Assembly: GCA_029934195.1 (NCBI GenBank)
Contig: JAOZMQ010000002.1
Location: 1 to 32,510 of the forward strand
Source of the DNA: Candidatus Cloacimonadota bacterium
GTDB lineage: Bacteria; Cloacimonadota; Cloacimonadia; Cloacimonadales; JAOZMQ01
Direction of reading: 5' to 3'
Length of the DNA stretch: 32,510 nucleotides
The translations under genes and the position numbers were made by a program. Each line of letters begins with the position of its first letter. Within the stretch, counting starts at the first letter, position 1. Below the pieces are notes generated by a model. It worked only from the letters and a program-made list of their open reading frames with translations, was not told the DNA's origin and searched no databases. Positions 1 through 8,545 of this stretch are shown here, one piece after another.

Positions 1-331
1 GAAAAGAAACCGCAAAGGAAAACGAGTACGTTTTTAAAGGAAAACGAGTACAGTTCTGGAGAATGTGTACATTCCGAGAAGAGAAATTAAAATTCATCAT
101 TCATTTGTGTCTATGAGAAATCAATCAAGAGACTATTTTAAAAACTGGGGTCATTTTAAAATCTATGAGGTCAGGTGTTCTGAAGTTAGTTTTCGTTCAA
201 ATACTATAATAATACATCATAATTTTCACATTACAAAAGTTATGAATTTAATTTGTCTGTTCAAAAATTTATGTAGAATAAAATCTTGATTATCAATGTT
301 CAAACAAGATGCATTATATGGCTTTACAAAA
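1..331. other. Gene-poor left edge with a short direct repeat
   Basis: No convincing gene lies here. A 16-base direct repeat, AAAGGAAAACGAGTAC, occurs at 14-29 and 36-51 (period 22). It is followed by a small inverted repeat, GAATGT-GT-ACATTC, at 61-74 that can be extended by TTCT/AGAA. The first 60 bases contain 23 G/C, clearly more than the genes beside them. A 74-codon open frame at 65-289 has no ribosome binding site and no family resemblance that I recognise. It may be fortuitous or part of a dispersed repeat. Confidence 0.5.
14..51. repeat. Two-copy 16-bp direct repeat
   Basis: AAAGGAAAACGAGTAC is present twice without mismatch (14-29 and 36-51), separated by GTTTTT. More copies could lie beyond the left edge of the window. 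Its function is unknown. Confidence 0.7.
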
Positions 332-3300
332 CTATTTTAAAAAGAGCATTTTCATAATTTGTTCTTTTTTTTGTGTTTTAAATCTGCAAAAATATATTCC
401 GCTACTAACAAATTTTCCTTGATTATTTTTACCATTCCATTCTTTAATATATTTGTTTGGTAAATGTAATTCATTTATTATTTCTTTCACTATTTGACCT
501 TTGACATTGTAAATTGAAATATTTACATTTGTTCCTACACCTATTTCATATTGAATTTTTGTACCATTATTAAAAGGATTTGGAAAATTTCCAATTAATT
601 TTGTTTTATCTATTTGTGATGGAATTTTATGTTCTGGATTTATAATATTTGCTGTCGGGGGGAAAACAATAAAATCTATCCAACTACAATCTAATCCTTC
701 CACTGTCGAGCCATCTTTTACATATTTCCATTCCAAAGAATGTTCACCTTGTGAAATTGGAAATTCAAATTTTTCCCAATCAAGTTCTCCTGACCAACCG
801 GTAATAATGTTTTCATCAACAATAAATTGAAGTGAATCCCATTTTGCTTCACAAGATACTTTTCGATAAAACGATATTTTTCCTTCATTTATAACATTAA
901 TATCCAATTGTAAAGAAGAAGATTCATTATTACCAATACTTCCTGATTGAGCACAATAATTGTTTTCATAAGATAAAGAATCAATTACAGACCAAAAATT
1001 ATATCCATCATTTTGCCATAACAAATAAGCAAAATCTTCTTCAAAACCTTCTGTAATTAAACCAACAAAAGTTGTAAAAATATTATCCTTTGTATAATCT
1101 CCTGATTGTAAATTTAGATTAAAACTAACTTCTTCACCTGAAGTAAAATTTTCTGAAACCAAAATTGTGAATGAAACTACAATTTCTTCTCCAATAAAAA
1201 GAGATTGACAATTAATATTTCCTTCCGACACAGAAATTCTTTCATCATCAGAATTTAAAAAAACAGAAAAATCTAAAGAATTTACATGACCAATATTTTT
1301 GATAGGAAAATTCAATGTTACTGATTCACCGGAATCAAGCATATTATTAATATAAAGACCATTTTCGTCATTAATTATCATTTCATCAATGAATAATTTT
1401 GGAGCTTCAACTTCTAAAACAAAACTATCTTCCCAAACTTCATTTCCATCTGTAATAGATATATTGAATTCAATTTGATGCTGATCTGGAATATCATCAG
1501 TAATTAAAATTTTGAAAGCGTCTTCAAATAAAATCTCCTCCGATGGTAATACAGTTTGAGTTTCAAAATTACCATCAATAATATCAATAAAATTATCATT
1601 TTCAGAAAGAGATATTAAAAGATTTTCTCCTTTTATTGTACCGATATTCTCTAATTTTAATGAAATAAATGATTCTGAATTAAATCTTAAAATAGCATTT
1701 TCAGTTTGCGGAATTAATTCTCTAACAACAAAATAAGGTCCGGAATTTGGAATTAATGGAATTTCATCTGTATAAGTTTTTTTATTGAATCCGGATGCTG
1801 TTAAATCCAAAATAATGTCTTGTTCAGGTAAATTATCTAATTCTAAATTAATACTTCCGGATTCATTTGTATAACCGGAAGCATAAATTTCTCCATCATA
1901 ATTTAAAGAAATTAAAATATTTGGTGAATCTGTAATTATTTCCATTGTATCCATACCAAGAAATAATATTGGATCATATTCAATTGAAATATCTTCCGGA
2001 ATTGTTGTTCTGACCTGTAAAGACGGATCACCAAAAATAACCCAAGTTTTGAACATTTTTATACCATCAGAATTATATTTATCCATCATTTTTGCAGAAC
2101 CATTATAACATAAACCACCAAGAGTTGTCATTGAACCATTTGATGAATTTCCCATAAGTAAATCAATTATTTCATCTTGAGCAGCCATTGGTGGATCCCA
2201 ACTCTGATTGATTGTCGAACCATAAAATGCAATTGCTCCCGTTGAATTTCCATCTTCATTTTCTGCTCGTAACCAAGATTCAGCAAAACATGTATGACCA
2301 ACAAATGCACCATTCACACAAGCAACTGAAATAATAAACGGCAATTGATTTTCATTTTGTAAATTTGGAATATTATATAGAGAAAAACCTGTTGTAGTCC
2401 AAGAACTTTGAGTTCCATGTCCACAATAATTTATAAATGATCTTCCATTATTTATTGCTTCAGAAACCATATCAGCATTCGCACCGTTTGATTCATAAAT
2501 CTGGTCAACTTCCGAATAAGTAAAATTTAATAATTTATTACGGATAATTTCAATATGTTCAAAATCTGTTTCATTATTATCACCTTGTGTTGTACTTCCG
2601 GAGGCAATTCCTATTCCCTTTTTCAGCCAATCACCATCAACAAGGTCTCTTTCATAGAAAATTACTTTTTCAACTTGATTTTCAATTTCATCAATATTCT
2701 CTGCTGAAAATCTCCCAATAAAAATATCAGGATAAGAATCAAGACCTTCCACCAAAGAATAAGCAGCATCGGAATCTCCTTCATCGTAATAAGCCGGAAC
2801 TTCATCACTATCACCTACAAGAAGAACATAAGTTAATTGATTATCAGAATCATATTCTGCTTTAATAAAATTCTTTATCTCCTCTGCCCCACCAATATCA
2901 TTGACATTATAAATTTCTACAGGAATACCTTTTTTTGTTTTCCATTCCATAAAAGATTGCATTGAATTCATAAAATCCGGATATGAAATAATTAGCATTT
3001 TTCCTGCACGTTCATCAATTGTTTCATAACGAGATGGATTGAAATTATAATTCAAAAATTGATTTTCATAAATATAAGAAAATGCAGGGTTTATTTTTTG
3101 AGATTTTTTAATTTTAATATTTTTATTTTTTTTTTCACTATTTATTATTTCAATTTTTGCCGAATAAATAACTCTTAATTTTTTATTTATATTGTTATAA
3201 ATGAATTGAAAAAAATTAACCGTAACAGCACGAAAATCTCTCATAATATATGGTTCTGATATAGTCACATTTTCAGTCGGATATAATTCATTTTTCTGAT

Positions 3301-3703
3301 AAATATTATTAAAAATAAAAGGTATTGAGTCCGGGTCAATATTCCTTTCAATATGCCCTTTTGAAGGAATAACCGAGATATTTAAATCTACATATTGTAT
3401 TTCTGATAGCTTAACAAAAACATCTTTTTCATTATCAATAATGATACTTCTCGATATTTTTGGTAATTCTGGATATCCTTTTTTATAAGTATGAGCTTCA
3501 TTTTCTAAAAATATTTTATTAAATATTTCATCATTAATTCTAATTTTTTGTTTTTCAAAATTTCCAATTTTATATTGAATTATTGTTGAATAATCATTAC
3601 TTGAAATCACTGAAACTGAAAAATCATTATTTGATACTTTTATAATTTCTCCGTTTAAATTTAAACAAATTATTAAAATAATTGTAAATATAATATATTT
3701 CAT
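332..3703 (-). CDS. Secreted C25 (gingipain-like) cysteine peptidase with C-terminal sorting domain
   Basis: This 1123-residue protein is a predicted secreted protease. Residues 1-18 form a signal peptide. Residues 20 to about 215 look like a gingipain-type propeptide, and about 233-575 the C25 catalytic domain. The catalytic dyad is visible as His429 in YCGHG and Cys462 in SVACVNG; their 33-residue spacing equals that in gingipain R. Further Ig-like beta domains follow. The last ~85 residues start with PNPFN at 1041-1045 and continue with a NISIYNVKGQ segment and a SSGIYFCRF ending. This is the FlgD-like/Por-type C-terminal domain used as a secretion signal in the FCB group. A GGAG ribosome binding site lies 8 bases before the ATG. 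The gene is the last of the minus-strand series, 32 bases after lpxK. The substrate cannot be inferred. Family assignment is strong, but export by a type IX-like route is inference. Confidence 0.92.
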   Translation of the reverse strand: MKYIIFTIILIICLNLNGEIIKVSNNDFSVSVISSNDYSTIIQYKIGNFEKQKIRINDEIFNKIFLENEAHTYKKGYPELPKISRSIIIDNEKDVFVKLSEIQYVDLNISVIPSKGHIERNIDPDSIPFIFNNIYQKNELYPTENVTISEPYIMRDFRAVTVNFFQFIYNNINKKLRVIYSAKIEIINSEKKNKNIKIKKSQKINPAFSYIYENQFLNYNFNPSRYETIDERAGKMLIISYPDFMNSMQSFMEWKTKKGIPVEIYNVNDIGGAEEIKNFIKAEYDSDNQLTYVLLVGDSDEVPAYYDEGDSDAAYSLVEGLDSYPDIFIGRFSAENIDEIENQVEKVIFYERDLVDGDWLKKGIGIASGSTTQGDNNETDFEHIEIIRNKLLNFTYSEVDQIYESNGANADMVSEAINNGRSFINYCGHGTQSSWTTTGFSLYNIPNLQNENQLPFIISVACVNGAFVGHTCFAESWLRAENEDGNSTGAIAFYGSTINQSWDPPMAAQDEIIDLLMGNSSNGSMTTLGGLCYNGSAKMMDKYNSDGIKMFKTWVIFGDPSLQVRTTIPEDISIEYDPILFLGMDTMEIITDSPNILISLNYDGEIYASGYTNESGSINLELDNLPEQDIILDLTASGFNKKTYTDEIPLIPNSGPYFVVRELIPQTENAILRFNSESFISLKLENIGTIKGENLLISLSENDNFIDIIDGNFETQTVLPSEEILFEDAFKILITDDIPDQHQIEFNISITDGNEVWEDSFVLEVEAPKLFIDEMIINDENGLYINNMLDSGESVTLNFPIKNIGHVNSLDFSVFLNSDDERISVSEGNINCQSLFIGEEIVVSFTILVSENFTSGEEVSFNLNLQSGDYTKDNIFTTFVGLITEGFEEDFAYLLWQNDGYNFWSVIDSLSYENNYCAQSGSIGNNESSSLQLDINVINEGKISFYRKVSCEAKWDSLQFIVDENIITGWSGELDWEKFEFPISQGEHSLEWKYVKDGSTVEGLDCSWIDFIVFPPTANIINPEHKIPSQIDKTKLIGNFPNPFNNGTKIQYEIGVGTNVNISIYNVKGQIVKEIINELHLPNKYIKEWNGKNNQGKFVSSGIYFCRFKTQKKEQIMKMLFLK

Positions 3704-3735
3704 TTAATCTCCAATTTATATATTTTTTTAAACCA

Positions 3736-4782
3736 TTAAATATGATTGAGAATTTTAATAATATTTTCTTGGTTTTCCATTTTAAACTCAATTCCAATTA
3801 CTATTAGAGGTAGATTTTTATTCTGAATATGTTTTAATTTTGTAAAATCTTTTTCTGTTGTTAAGAGAAAATCAATCTTATTTCTATTGAGATATTTTTC
3901 AATTTCTTTAAATAATTTTTGATCTTTAAAATCAAAATGATCCGGTAATCTAAAATGTCTGTTAAATTGGCAAATATTGTTTTCAATCATTAATTCAAAA
4001 GATTTTGGAAATCCAATTCCGGAAAGAAGACAAATTTTACTTTTTTTCAAATCTTCAATTAAAATTTCTTTACCTTTTTCATTATAAATTCTTGCAATTA
4101 TATATTTTCCAGTGATTTTTATATTTGAGTATTTTTCCAATTCAGAAATGTTTCCATCACCATTGATTACAAAAATATCTTTTTTATTAAGAGAAAATAA
4201 TGGTTCTCTTAAAATTCCAGAAGGTAAAACAAAACCATTTCCAATTCCTCCAATTGTATTGAATACAACAAAATCAAAATCATGAATAATTTTAAGGTGT
4301 TGATATGAATCATCAAGAATAACAAAATCCAGATTTGGAAATTTTTCATCAAGAATTGCGAGAGATTTTTTTCTATTTTTTCCAACAATAACAGGAACAC
4401 TTTTTAATTTTTCTGCCAATAAATATGCTTCATCACCGGATTCTTTTGCAAAAGAAAATATTTCATTTCTGTTTGAAATTAACTTGTTCTCATTTTCAAA
4501 TTTTCCTTTATATCCTCGATGACTAATAGCAACTTTTAAACCCATATTTAATAGATGTTTTGTTAAAAAAATTGTAAAAGGAGTTTTTCCACTTCCTCCA
4601 CTTACAATATTTCCAATACAAATTGTTTTAAAATTACCTATTTTTTGTGGAGAATTTATTTTGTAATAAAGTCTATGTAATAATTGAATACATAAATATA
4701 TTGTAGAAAAAGGTAATAAAATATAAGAAATAATGGATTTTTTATAGAGATTTTTTTCAATAAAACTTTGTAAATTCTTCAC
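3736..4782 (-). CDS. lpxK: Tetraacyldisaccharide 4'-kinase
   Basis: LpxK phosphorylates the 4' position of the lipid A disaccharide at the inner membrane, so its presence points to lipid A synthesis. With the GTG start at 4782 the protein has 348 residues. It has a hydrophobic N-terminal helix (about 17-37), a Walker A motif GNIVSGGSGKTP (57-68) and DDSYQH (157-162), the counterpart of the family DDGFQH signature. GDEAYLLA (116-123) matches the family GDEPxLLA. A TTG at 4809 would add nine residues (MVLYYSCCF) that do not resemble the family. The GTG start gives MKNLQSF..., which aligns naturally with other LpxK N-termini, although neither start has a clear ribosome binding site. The gene sits between a MORN-repeat gene and the C25 protease rather than with other lpx genes. 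Confidence 0.93.
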   Translation of the reverse strand: MKNLQSFIEKNLYKKSIISYILLPFSTIYLCIQLLHRLYYKINSPQKIGNFKTICIGNIVSGGSGKTPFTIFLTKHLLNMGLKVAISHRGYKGKFENENKLISNRNEIFSFAKESGDEAYLLAEKLKSVPVIVGKNRKKSLAILDEKFPNLDFVILDDSYQHLKIIHDFDFVVFNTIGGIGNGFVLPSGILREPLFSLNKKDIFVINGDGNISELEKYSNIKITGKYIIARIYNEKGKEILIEDLKKSKICLLSGIGFPKSFELMIENNICQFNRHFRLPDHFDFKDQKLFKEIEKYLNRNKIDFLLTTEKDFTKLKHIQNKNLPLIVIGIEFKMENQENIIKILNHI

Positions 4783-4829
4783 AAAACAACAACTATAATA
4801 TAAAACCAAAAAAAATTCAATTGCAATAT

Positions 4830-5327
4830 CTATTTATTTTGATTAGAAATTATATTTCCTTCAGAATCAAAAGTTAAAGAAGAAATTTTATTACCATTTT
4901 TGTAATTTTCTTCATAAAGTTTAATTCCATCTTCATTATAAGCTGTACATAAACCATGCAAAACACCTTCTTTATAAGATTCTACTAACTTAATAGAACC
5001 ACTTTCATAAAACCAACGTGTTTCACCATCTTGAATACCTTTTTTATAATTTAATTCAGCTGCAAGAGCTTCATTTTCATAAAACCATTTTGAAATACCA
5101 TCTTGTTTATCATCTATATAATTTACTACCTGCCATAATGTTCCGTTTTCATAATACGATTTAAAAAGTCCATTTTTATTATCATCTTTAAAATCTATTT
5201 CAGCTTCAATTGTTCCATCTTCATAATACCAGGTTGTAATTCCATTTCTTTTTCCATCTACAAAAATTTCAAGAATTTTGAGTTTTTTAGATTGATAATA
5301 CTTTTTTCTAATTTCTTTAGGTTTCAT
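4830..5327 (-). CDS. MORN-repeat (YwqK-like) protein
   Basis: This is a 165-residue cytoplasmic-looking protein with no signal peptide or membrane segment. It is built from five consecutive 24-residue repeats of the MORN_2 type: 29-52, 53-76, 77-100, 101-124 and 125-147. Each begins with Gly, carries a WYYEDG/SYYENG-like core and ends in a polar turn. A partial unit occupies residues 10-28. In databases such proteins are often labelled 'toxin-antitoxin system YwqK family antitoxin', but no toxin gene is adjacent, so I do not infer that role. A GGAG ribosome binding site precedes the ATG. It lies between the cobalamin adenosyltransferase gene (24 bases) and lpxK. Its role is unknown; MORN repeats commonly form beta-hairpin scaffolds for protein or membrane contact. 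Confidence 0.85.
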   Translation of the reverse strand: MKPKEIRKKYYQSKKLKILEIFVDGKRNGITTWYYEDGTIEAEIDFKDDNKNGLFKSYYENGTLWQVVNYIDDKQDGISKWFYENEALAAELNYKKGIQDGETRWFYESGSIKLVESYKEGVLHGLCTAYNEDGIKLYEENYKNGNKISSLTFDSEGNIISNQNK

Positions 5328-5351
5328 ATATTCTCCATTTTGTATAGAAAA

Positions 5352-5858
5352 TTAAAATTCAATACCTTTTCTTGCATTTAATCCTTTTTCAAAATAATGT
5401 TTTATTTCTAACATTTCTGTAACTAAATCAGCTTTTTCGATAACATTTGAATTTGCATATCTTCCGGTCATTACAATTTCGGAATCTGTTTCAATATCCA
5501 TTAATGCCAATTGTAAGTCCACTGGAATTAAATTCCATTTTACGGCAACATTAATTTCATCAATAATAATCAATTGATATTTTCCGGATTTTATTGATTC
5601 TTCTGCTTTAATAACAGCATCTTCAGCTTCTGTAATATCTATTTCATCAGGATTATTAGGATCAACTAATTTATCAGTTCCAAATTGAAAAATATCAAGA
5701 TTTTCTTGTTTTTTTAAAAATTTTATTTCTCCGTATGAATAATTTTTTTTCATTAATTGAATTAAGCATACTTTCCATTCTCTCCCGAGAGCACGAATAA
5801 TTAATCCTAAAGCCGCTGTAGTTTTACCTTTTCCATTACCTGTATAAATCTGTATCAT
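5352..5858 (-). CDS. cobO: Cob(I)yrinic acid a,c-diamide adenosyltransferase (CobO/BtuR type)
   Basis: The enzyme transfers adenosyl from ATP to cob(I)alamin or its precursors in adenosylcobalamin synthesis or salvage. The 168-residue protein has the family P-loop GNGKGKTT (7-14), then FGTDKLVDPN, LIIIDEINVA and VMTGRYA. It ends in KHYFEKGLNARKGIEF, the conserved BtuR/CobO C-terminus (family KxAFxxGxxAxKGIE). Length and motif order are typical. The usual N-terminal extension of CobA/BtuR is missing, which is normal for the short variants. No cobalamin riboswitch fits in the 72-base gap upstream, and no other corrin genes are in the window. This suggests salvage or a separate pathway locus. 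The start is preceded by GGATGG. Confidence 0.93.
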   Translation of the reverse strand: MIQIYTGNGKGKTTAALGLIIRALGREWKVCLIQLMKKNYSYGEIKFLKKQENLDIFQFGTDKLVDPNNPDEIDITEAEDAVIKAEESIKSGKYQLIIIDEINVAVKWNLIPVDLQLALMDIETDSEIVMTGRYANSNVIEKADLVTEMLEIKHYFEKGLNARKGIEF

Positions 5859-5930
5859 ATAACCATCCAGTTTTGTACGATTAATGAATCATTATTTATT
5901 TGTCAATTTCTTATTAAAACTTTTTAAAAT

Positions 5931-6713
5931 CTACGATTCTTTATTAAGATTATTAACTAAAACCGTATCCAAAGCAATTTTTATTTTTTTTGAATTTACT
6001 CTTGTGTTCACACAAGGACCTTCGGGTCTTTCGTTCAAAACACCATAAACAGGAATTGGAAAAACATCCTGAATTCCATCAACTAAATCACGTTGGCAAG
6101 CAACAGCTATAATGAATTTTGGTCTAATCTTTACAATTATTCTTCGTGCTAATGTACCTCCAGTGGCAATAGCAAGATGAACTTTATATTCAATAGCTAT
6201 ATTTTTTAGATCTCCAATATCACATTTACCACAATTTTTACAATTCATATAATTATTGGTAATTCTAATTTCACAATTGTTATTTTGTAAACAATGAGGT
6301 AATAAAATGAGTACTTCGGAAGGCTTAAACATACTATTTATTGTGTTTACAAATGCATTATTTACATGAACAAAAGATTCACGAATTCTATCTTTTGAAA
6401 TTCCAACAAAACGACCCCAAAAAATTGAAATAGGAAAAATAAAATTAATAGATAATCTAACAGCAAATTTTGAAATTAAAAAATTCCTTTCAAGATAACA
6501 TGTCATTAACACTAAAACAATTCCAGTAATTACAATTAAATAAAAACCTCTCAAGCCGTTTAATGCAATCTGTGCAAAAATTCCATTTATTTCATGTAAT
6601 CTTGGAGAAATAAACCACCACAAAACCGTAGTAACAGCCATAATTAAAATCAGACTGATAGTTGCCATTGTGAGAAAAAGTCCTTTTCCTTCTGTATTTA
6701 TTTCGAACTTCAT
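5931..6713 (-). CDS. DUF116 family membrane-anchored cysteine-rich protein
   Basis: This 260-residue protein is of unknown biochemical function. Two N-terminal membrane helices lie at about 12-35 and 50-72. They are followed by the DUF116 domain (about 105-250). Visible landmarks are LLPHCLQ (C141), C147, the cluster C158-x2-C161-x2-C164, ATGGTLARR (183-191), IAVACQRDL (C206) and GVLNERPEGPCVNT (C234). The cysteine pattern suggests bound metal, possibly an Fe-S cluster, but this is inference. The ATG lies one base after the TAA of fmt, so the two are almost certainly co-transcribed. DUF116 genes occur beside def and fmt in several other bacteria, which suggests a link to the formyl-methionine cycle. 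Confidence 0.88.
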   Translation of the reverse strand: MKFEINTEGKGLFLTMATISLILIMAVTTVLWWFISPRLHEINGIFAQIALNGLRGFYLIVITGIVLVLMTCYLERNFLISKFAVRLSINFIFPISIFWGRFVGISKDRIRESFVHVNNAFVNTINSMFKPSEVLILLPHCLQNNNCEIRITNNYMNCKNCGKCDIGDLKNIAIEYKVHLAIATGGTLARRIIVKIRPKFIIAVACQRDLVDGIQDVFPIPVYGVLNERPEGPCVNTRVNSKKIKIALDTVLVNNLNKES

Positions 6714-6714
6714 T

Positions 6715-7662
6715 TTATTTTACTCCGAAAACATCCCCTTTTTTTAATCGTGCTCCAAGATTAAATGCATATGCTGACATAATTTTTTTTCCAGCAGGTT
6801 GAACTTTTGTTATTAATAGAAATTTATCTTTTGTTGATATTTTAATTCCAACATTTTTTATAATTTCGATAATTTCACCTGTTATAGAATTTTTATCAAC
6901 TTCTTCATTAATAATTTTACTTTCAATAATTTTTAATAATTTATTATTAATAGATGTTTTTGCTCCGGGAACTTCTGATAATCCTCTAATTTTATTATGG
7001 ATTTCATAAGCAGAAGCATTCCAATTTATTTCAAAATCTTTTTTTTCTAATTTTATAGTAAAACTTGCTTTTTCATGTTCTTGTTTTGTTAATAAAAAAT
7101 TTCCAGATTCAATATTTTTTATTACTTTTAAGATATCCTCTGCCCCAGTTTTTGACAATCTATTGTAGAGATGAGTATAAGATTCGTTTTCTTCAATACT
7201 AATCTTGTTTTGATATAAAATTGGACCTGCATCCATTTTTGCTACAATTTTAAAAATGGTTATTCCTGTAGTTTTATCTCCATTAAATAGAGAATAATTC
7301 ATTGGACAAGAACCTCTATATTTTGGTAAAAGTGATGGATGAAGATTAATACAACCATAAGATGGCATTTTTCTAATTTGTCTTCCTAAATAACCACCAT
7401 ACGCCACCGTAATTATTAAATCTGAATTATATGATTCAATTTTTTTTAATATTTCTTGATTGTTAATATTTTCAGGCTGGAAAACTTCTATTCCAAGTTC
7501 AATTGCTTTTGCTTTTACTTCAGTTGGTAATAATTTTTTTTTACGCCCCTTTGGTTTATCCGGTTGAGTAATAACCAAAACCGGTTTATATCTCGTTTGT
7601 GATAATAACTCAAGAGTGGGAACTGCAAATTGAGGAGTTCCCATAAAAATTATATTTTTCAG
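6715..7662 (-). CDS. fmt: Methionyl-tRNA formyltransferase, probable CTG start
   Basis: Fmt formylates Met-tRNAfMet with 10-formyl-THF. The first ATG (7644) would give MGTPQFAVP..., which lacks the first beta strand of the Rossmann-like fold. The codons upstream of it read in frame as KNIIF, exactly the family strand (K-I-I-F-M-G-T-P), but contain no ATG, GTG or TTG. A CTG at 7662-7660 overlaps the TGA stop of def (CTGA) and has AGAGGT six bases upstream, ideal spacing. From that CTG the protein has 315 residues, the usual Fmt length. Other hallmarks are present: CINLHPSLLPKYRG (catalytic Asn and His), TGITIFKIVAKMDAGPIL (catalytic Asp) and a C-terminal OB-type domain. Family assignment is certain. 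The CTG start is inference; 7644 is the conservative alternative. Confidence 0.95.
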   Translation of the reverse strand: MKNIIFMGTPQFAVPTLELLSQTRYKPVLVITQPDKPKGRKKKLLPTEVKAKAIELGIEVFQPENINNQEILKKIESYNSDLIITVAYGGYLGRQIRKMPSYGCINLHPSLLPKYRGSCPMNYSLFNGDKTTGITIFKIVAKMDAGPILYQNKISIEENESYTHLYNRLSKTGAEDILKVIKNIESGNFLLTKQEHEKASFTIKLEKKDFEINWNASAYEIHNKIRGLSEVPGAKTSINNKLLKIIESKIINEEVDKNSITGEIIEIIKNVGIKISTKDKFLLITKVQPAGKKIMSAYAFNLGARLKKGDVFGVK

Positions 7663-8234
7663 TTTAAGACCTCTCTAATATTTTCACCTTTATTGTTAGT
7701 TTGTTCTTTAATTTCTCTAATTTTTCTTTTCCAAGGAATAAGACGAATTTTAGAGACTCTATCAATAAAAAGAATACCATCAATATGATCATTTTCATGT
7801 TGAATAGCTCTTGCTTCAAAACCTTCAGCTTTATAAGTAAAAATTTTTCCAGTAATATCAGTAGCTTCAATTACAATATAATCTGGACGTTTCACTTTTT
7901 CATAAATTTCAGGTAAACTAAGACATCCTTCATTTTCAATTTCAGTATCATTAGATAATTCAATTACTTTAGGATTTATGAAAACTTGTGCATTTTTTTT
8001 TGCACCCTCATTAGTCCATTCAGTATCAACAATAAATAATCTTAACGAACTACCAACTTGTGGAGCAGCAAGTCCAACACCATCAGTTTCGTACATTGTG
8101 AATTTCATATCTTCAATAAATGTGAGTAATTCATCAGTAATTTCACCAACATTTATTGATTTTTGACGCAAAATAATATCACCAACTAATCTGATTGGAA
8201 GTAAATTATTACTTTTTTTCTTCCTTGATTTCAT
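7659..8234 (-). CDS. def: Peptide deformylase
   Basis: This enzyme removes the N-formyl group from nascent proteins and is the functional partner of the fmt product encoded next to it. All three metal and active-site motifs are intact in the 191-residue protein: GVGLAAPQ (52-59), NEGCLSLP with metal ligand Cys104, and QHENDH with His146, Glu147 and His150. A basic N-terminal extension (MKSRKKKSNN) precedes the usual LPIRLVGD start. The ATG at 8234 has GGAG seven bases upstream and lies inside the end of yajC (26-base overlap in another frame), so translation is probably coupled. The stop overlaps the proposed CTG start of fmt. Confidence 0.97.
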   Translation of the reverse strand: MKSRKKKSNNLLPIRLVGDIILRQKSINVGEITDELLTFIEDMKFTMYETDGVGLAAPQVGSSLRLFIVDTEWTNEGAKKNAQVFINPKVIELSNDTEIENEGCLSLPEIYEKVKRPDYIVIEATDITGKIFTYKAEGFEARAIQHENDHIDGILFIDRVSKIRLIPWKRKIREIKEQTNNKGENIREVLN

Positions 8235-8535
8235 TTAATACTCCAACAATAGCTTGTCTTTGAAATTCCATTTTTACATTATCATCTACTTTTACAACAA
8301 CTGTGTTTCTTTCTTTTTTGAAGTTTGCAATTTTACCAACAATACCAGCAGCAGTTACAACTTCGTCATGAATTTTTAGATTTTCCAACATTTTCTGTGT
8401 TTCTTTTTGCTTTTTTTGTTGAGGTCTAATCATTAAAAAGTACAAAATTCCAAACATTGCAACTATTGGTAAAATACTCATTATTGGATTACCTTTAGCT
8501 GTTGTTGCACCAGCTTCCATTATAATATTAAACAT
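8209..8535 (-). CDS. yajC: Preprotein translocase subunit YajC
   Basis: YajC is the small accessory membrane subunit of the Sec-DF-YajC complex. The 108-residue protein has a short periplasmic N-terminus, one membrane helix (about 19-36) ending in FLMIRPQQKKQK, which is the family hallmark, and a cytoplasmic domain with VVTAAGIVGKI. AGGAG lies upstream of the ATG. Its 3' end overlaps def by 26 bases, and pgpA ends 10 bases before its start. secD and secF, frequent neighbours elsewhere, are not in the window. Confidence 0.95.
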   Translation of the reverse strand: MFNIIMEAGATTAKGNPIMSILPIVAMFGILYFLMIRPQQKKQKETQKMLENLKIHDEVVTAAGIVGKIANFKKERNTVVVKVDDNVKMEFQRQAIVGVLNEIKEEKK

Positions 8536-8545
8536 TAATAACTCC

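Noticed and set aside
65..289. 74-codon open frame on the plus strand
   Set aside because: No ribosome binding site, no recognisable family, and the region looks repeat-like rather than coding; described as part of the left-edge region.
4783..4809. TTG start for lpxK at 4809
   Set aside because: The added nine residues do not fit the family; GTG at 4782 gives a typical N-terminus.
4830..5327. Toxin-antitoxin module
   Set aside because: The YwqK label rests only on MORN repeats; neither neighbour is toxin-like.
5878..5906. Promoter for the cobalamin adenosyltransferase gene with TTGACA at 5901-5906 (minus)
   Set aside because: No acceptable -10 at any usual spacing.
5859..5930. Cobalamin riboswitch upstream of the adenosyltransferase
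   Set aside because: The 72-base gap is far too short and lacks a B12-box-like sequence.
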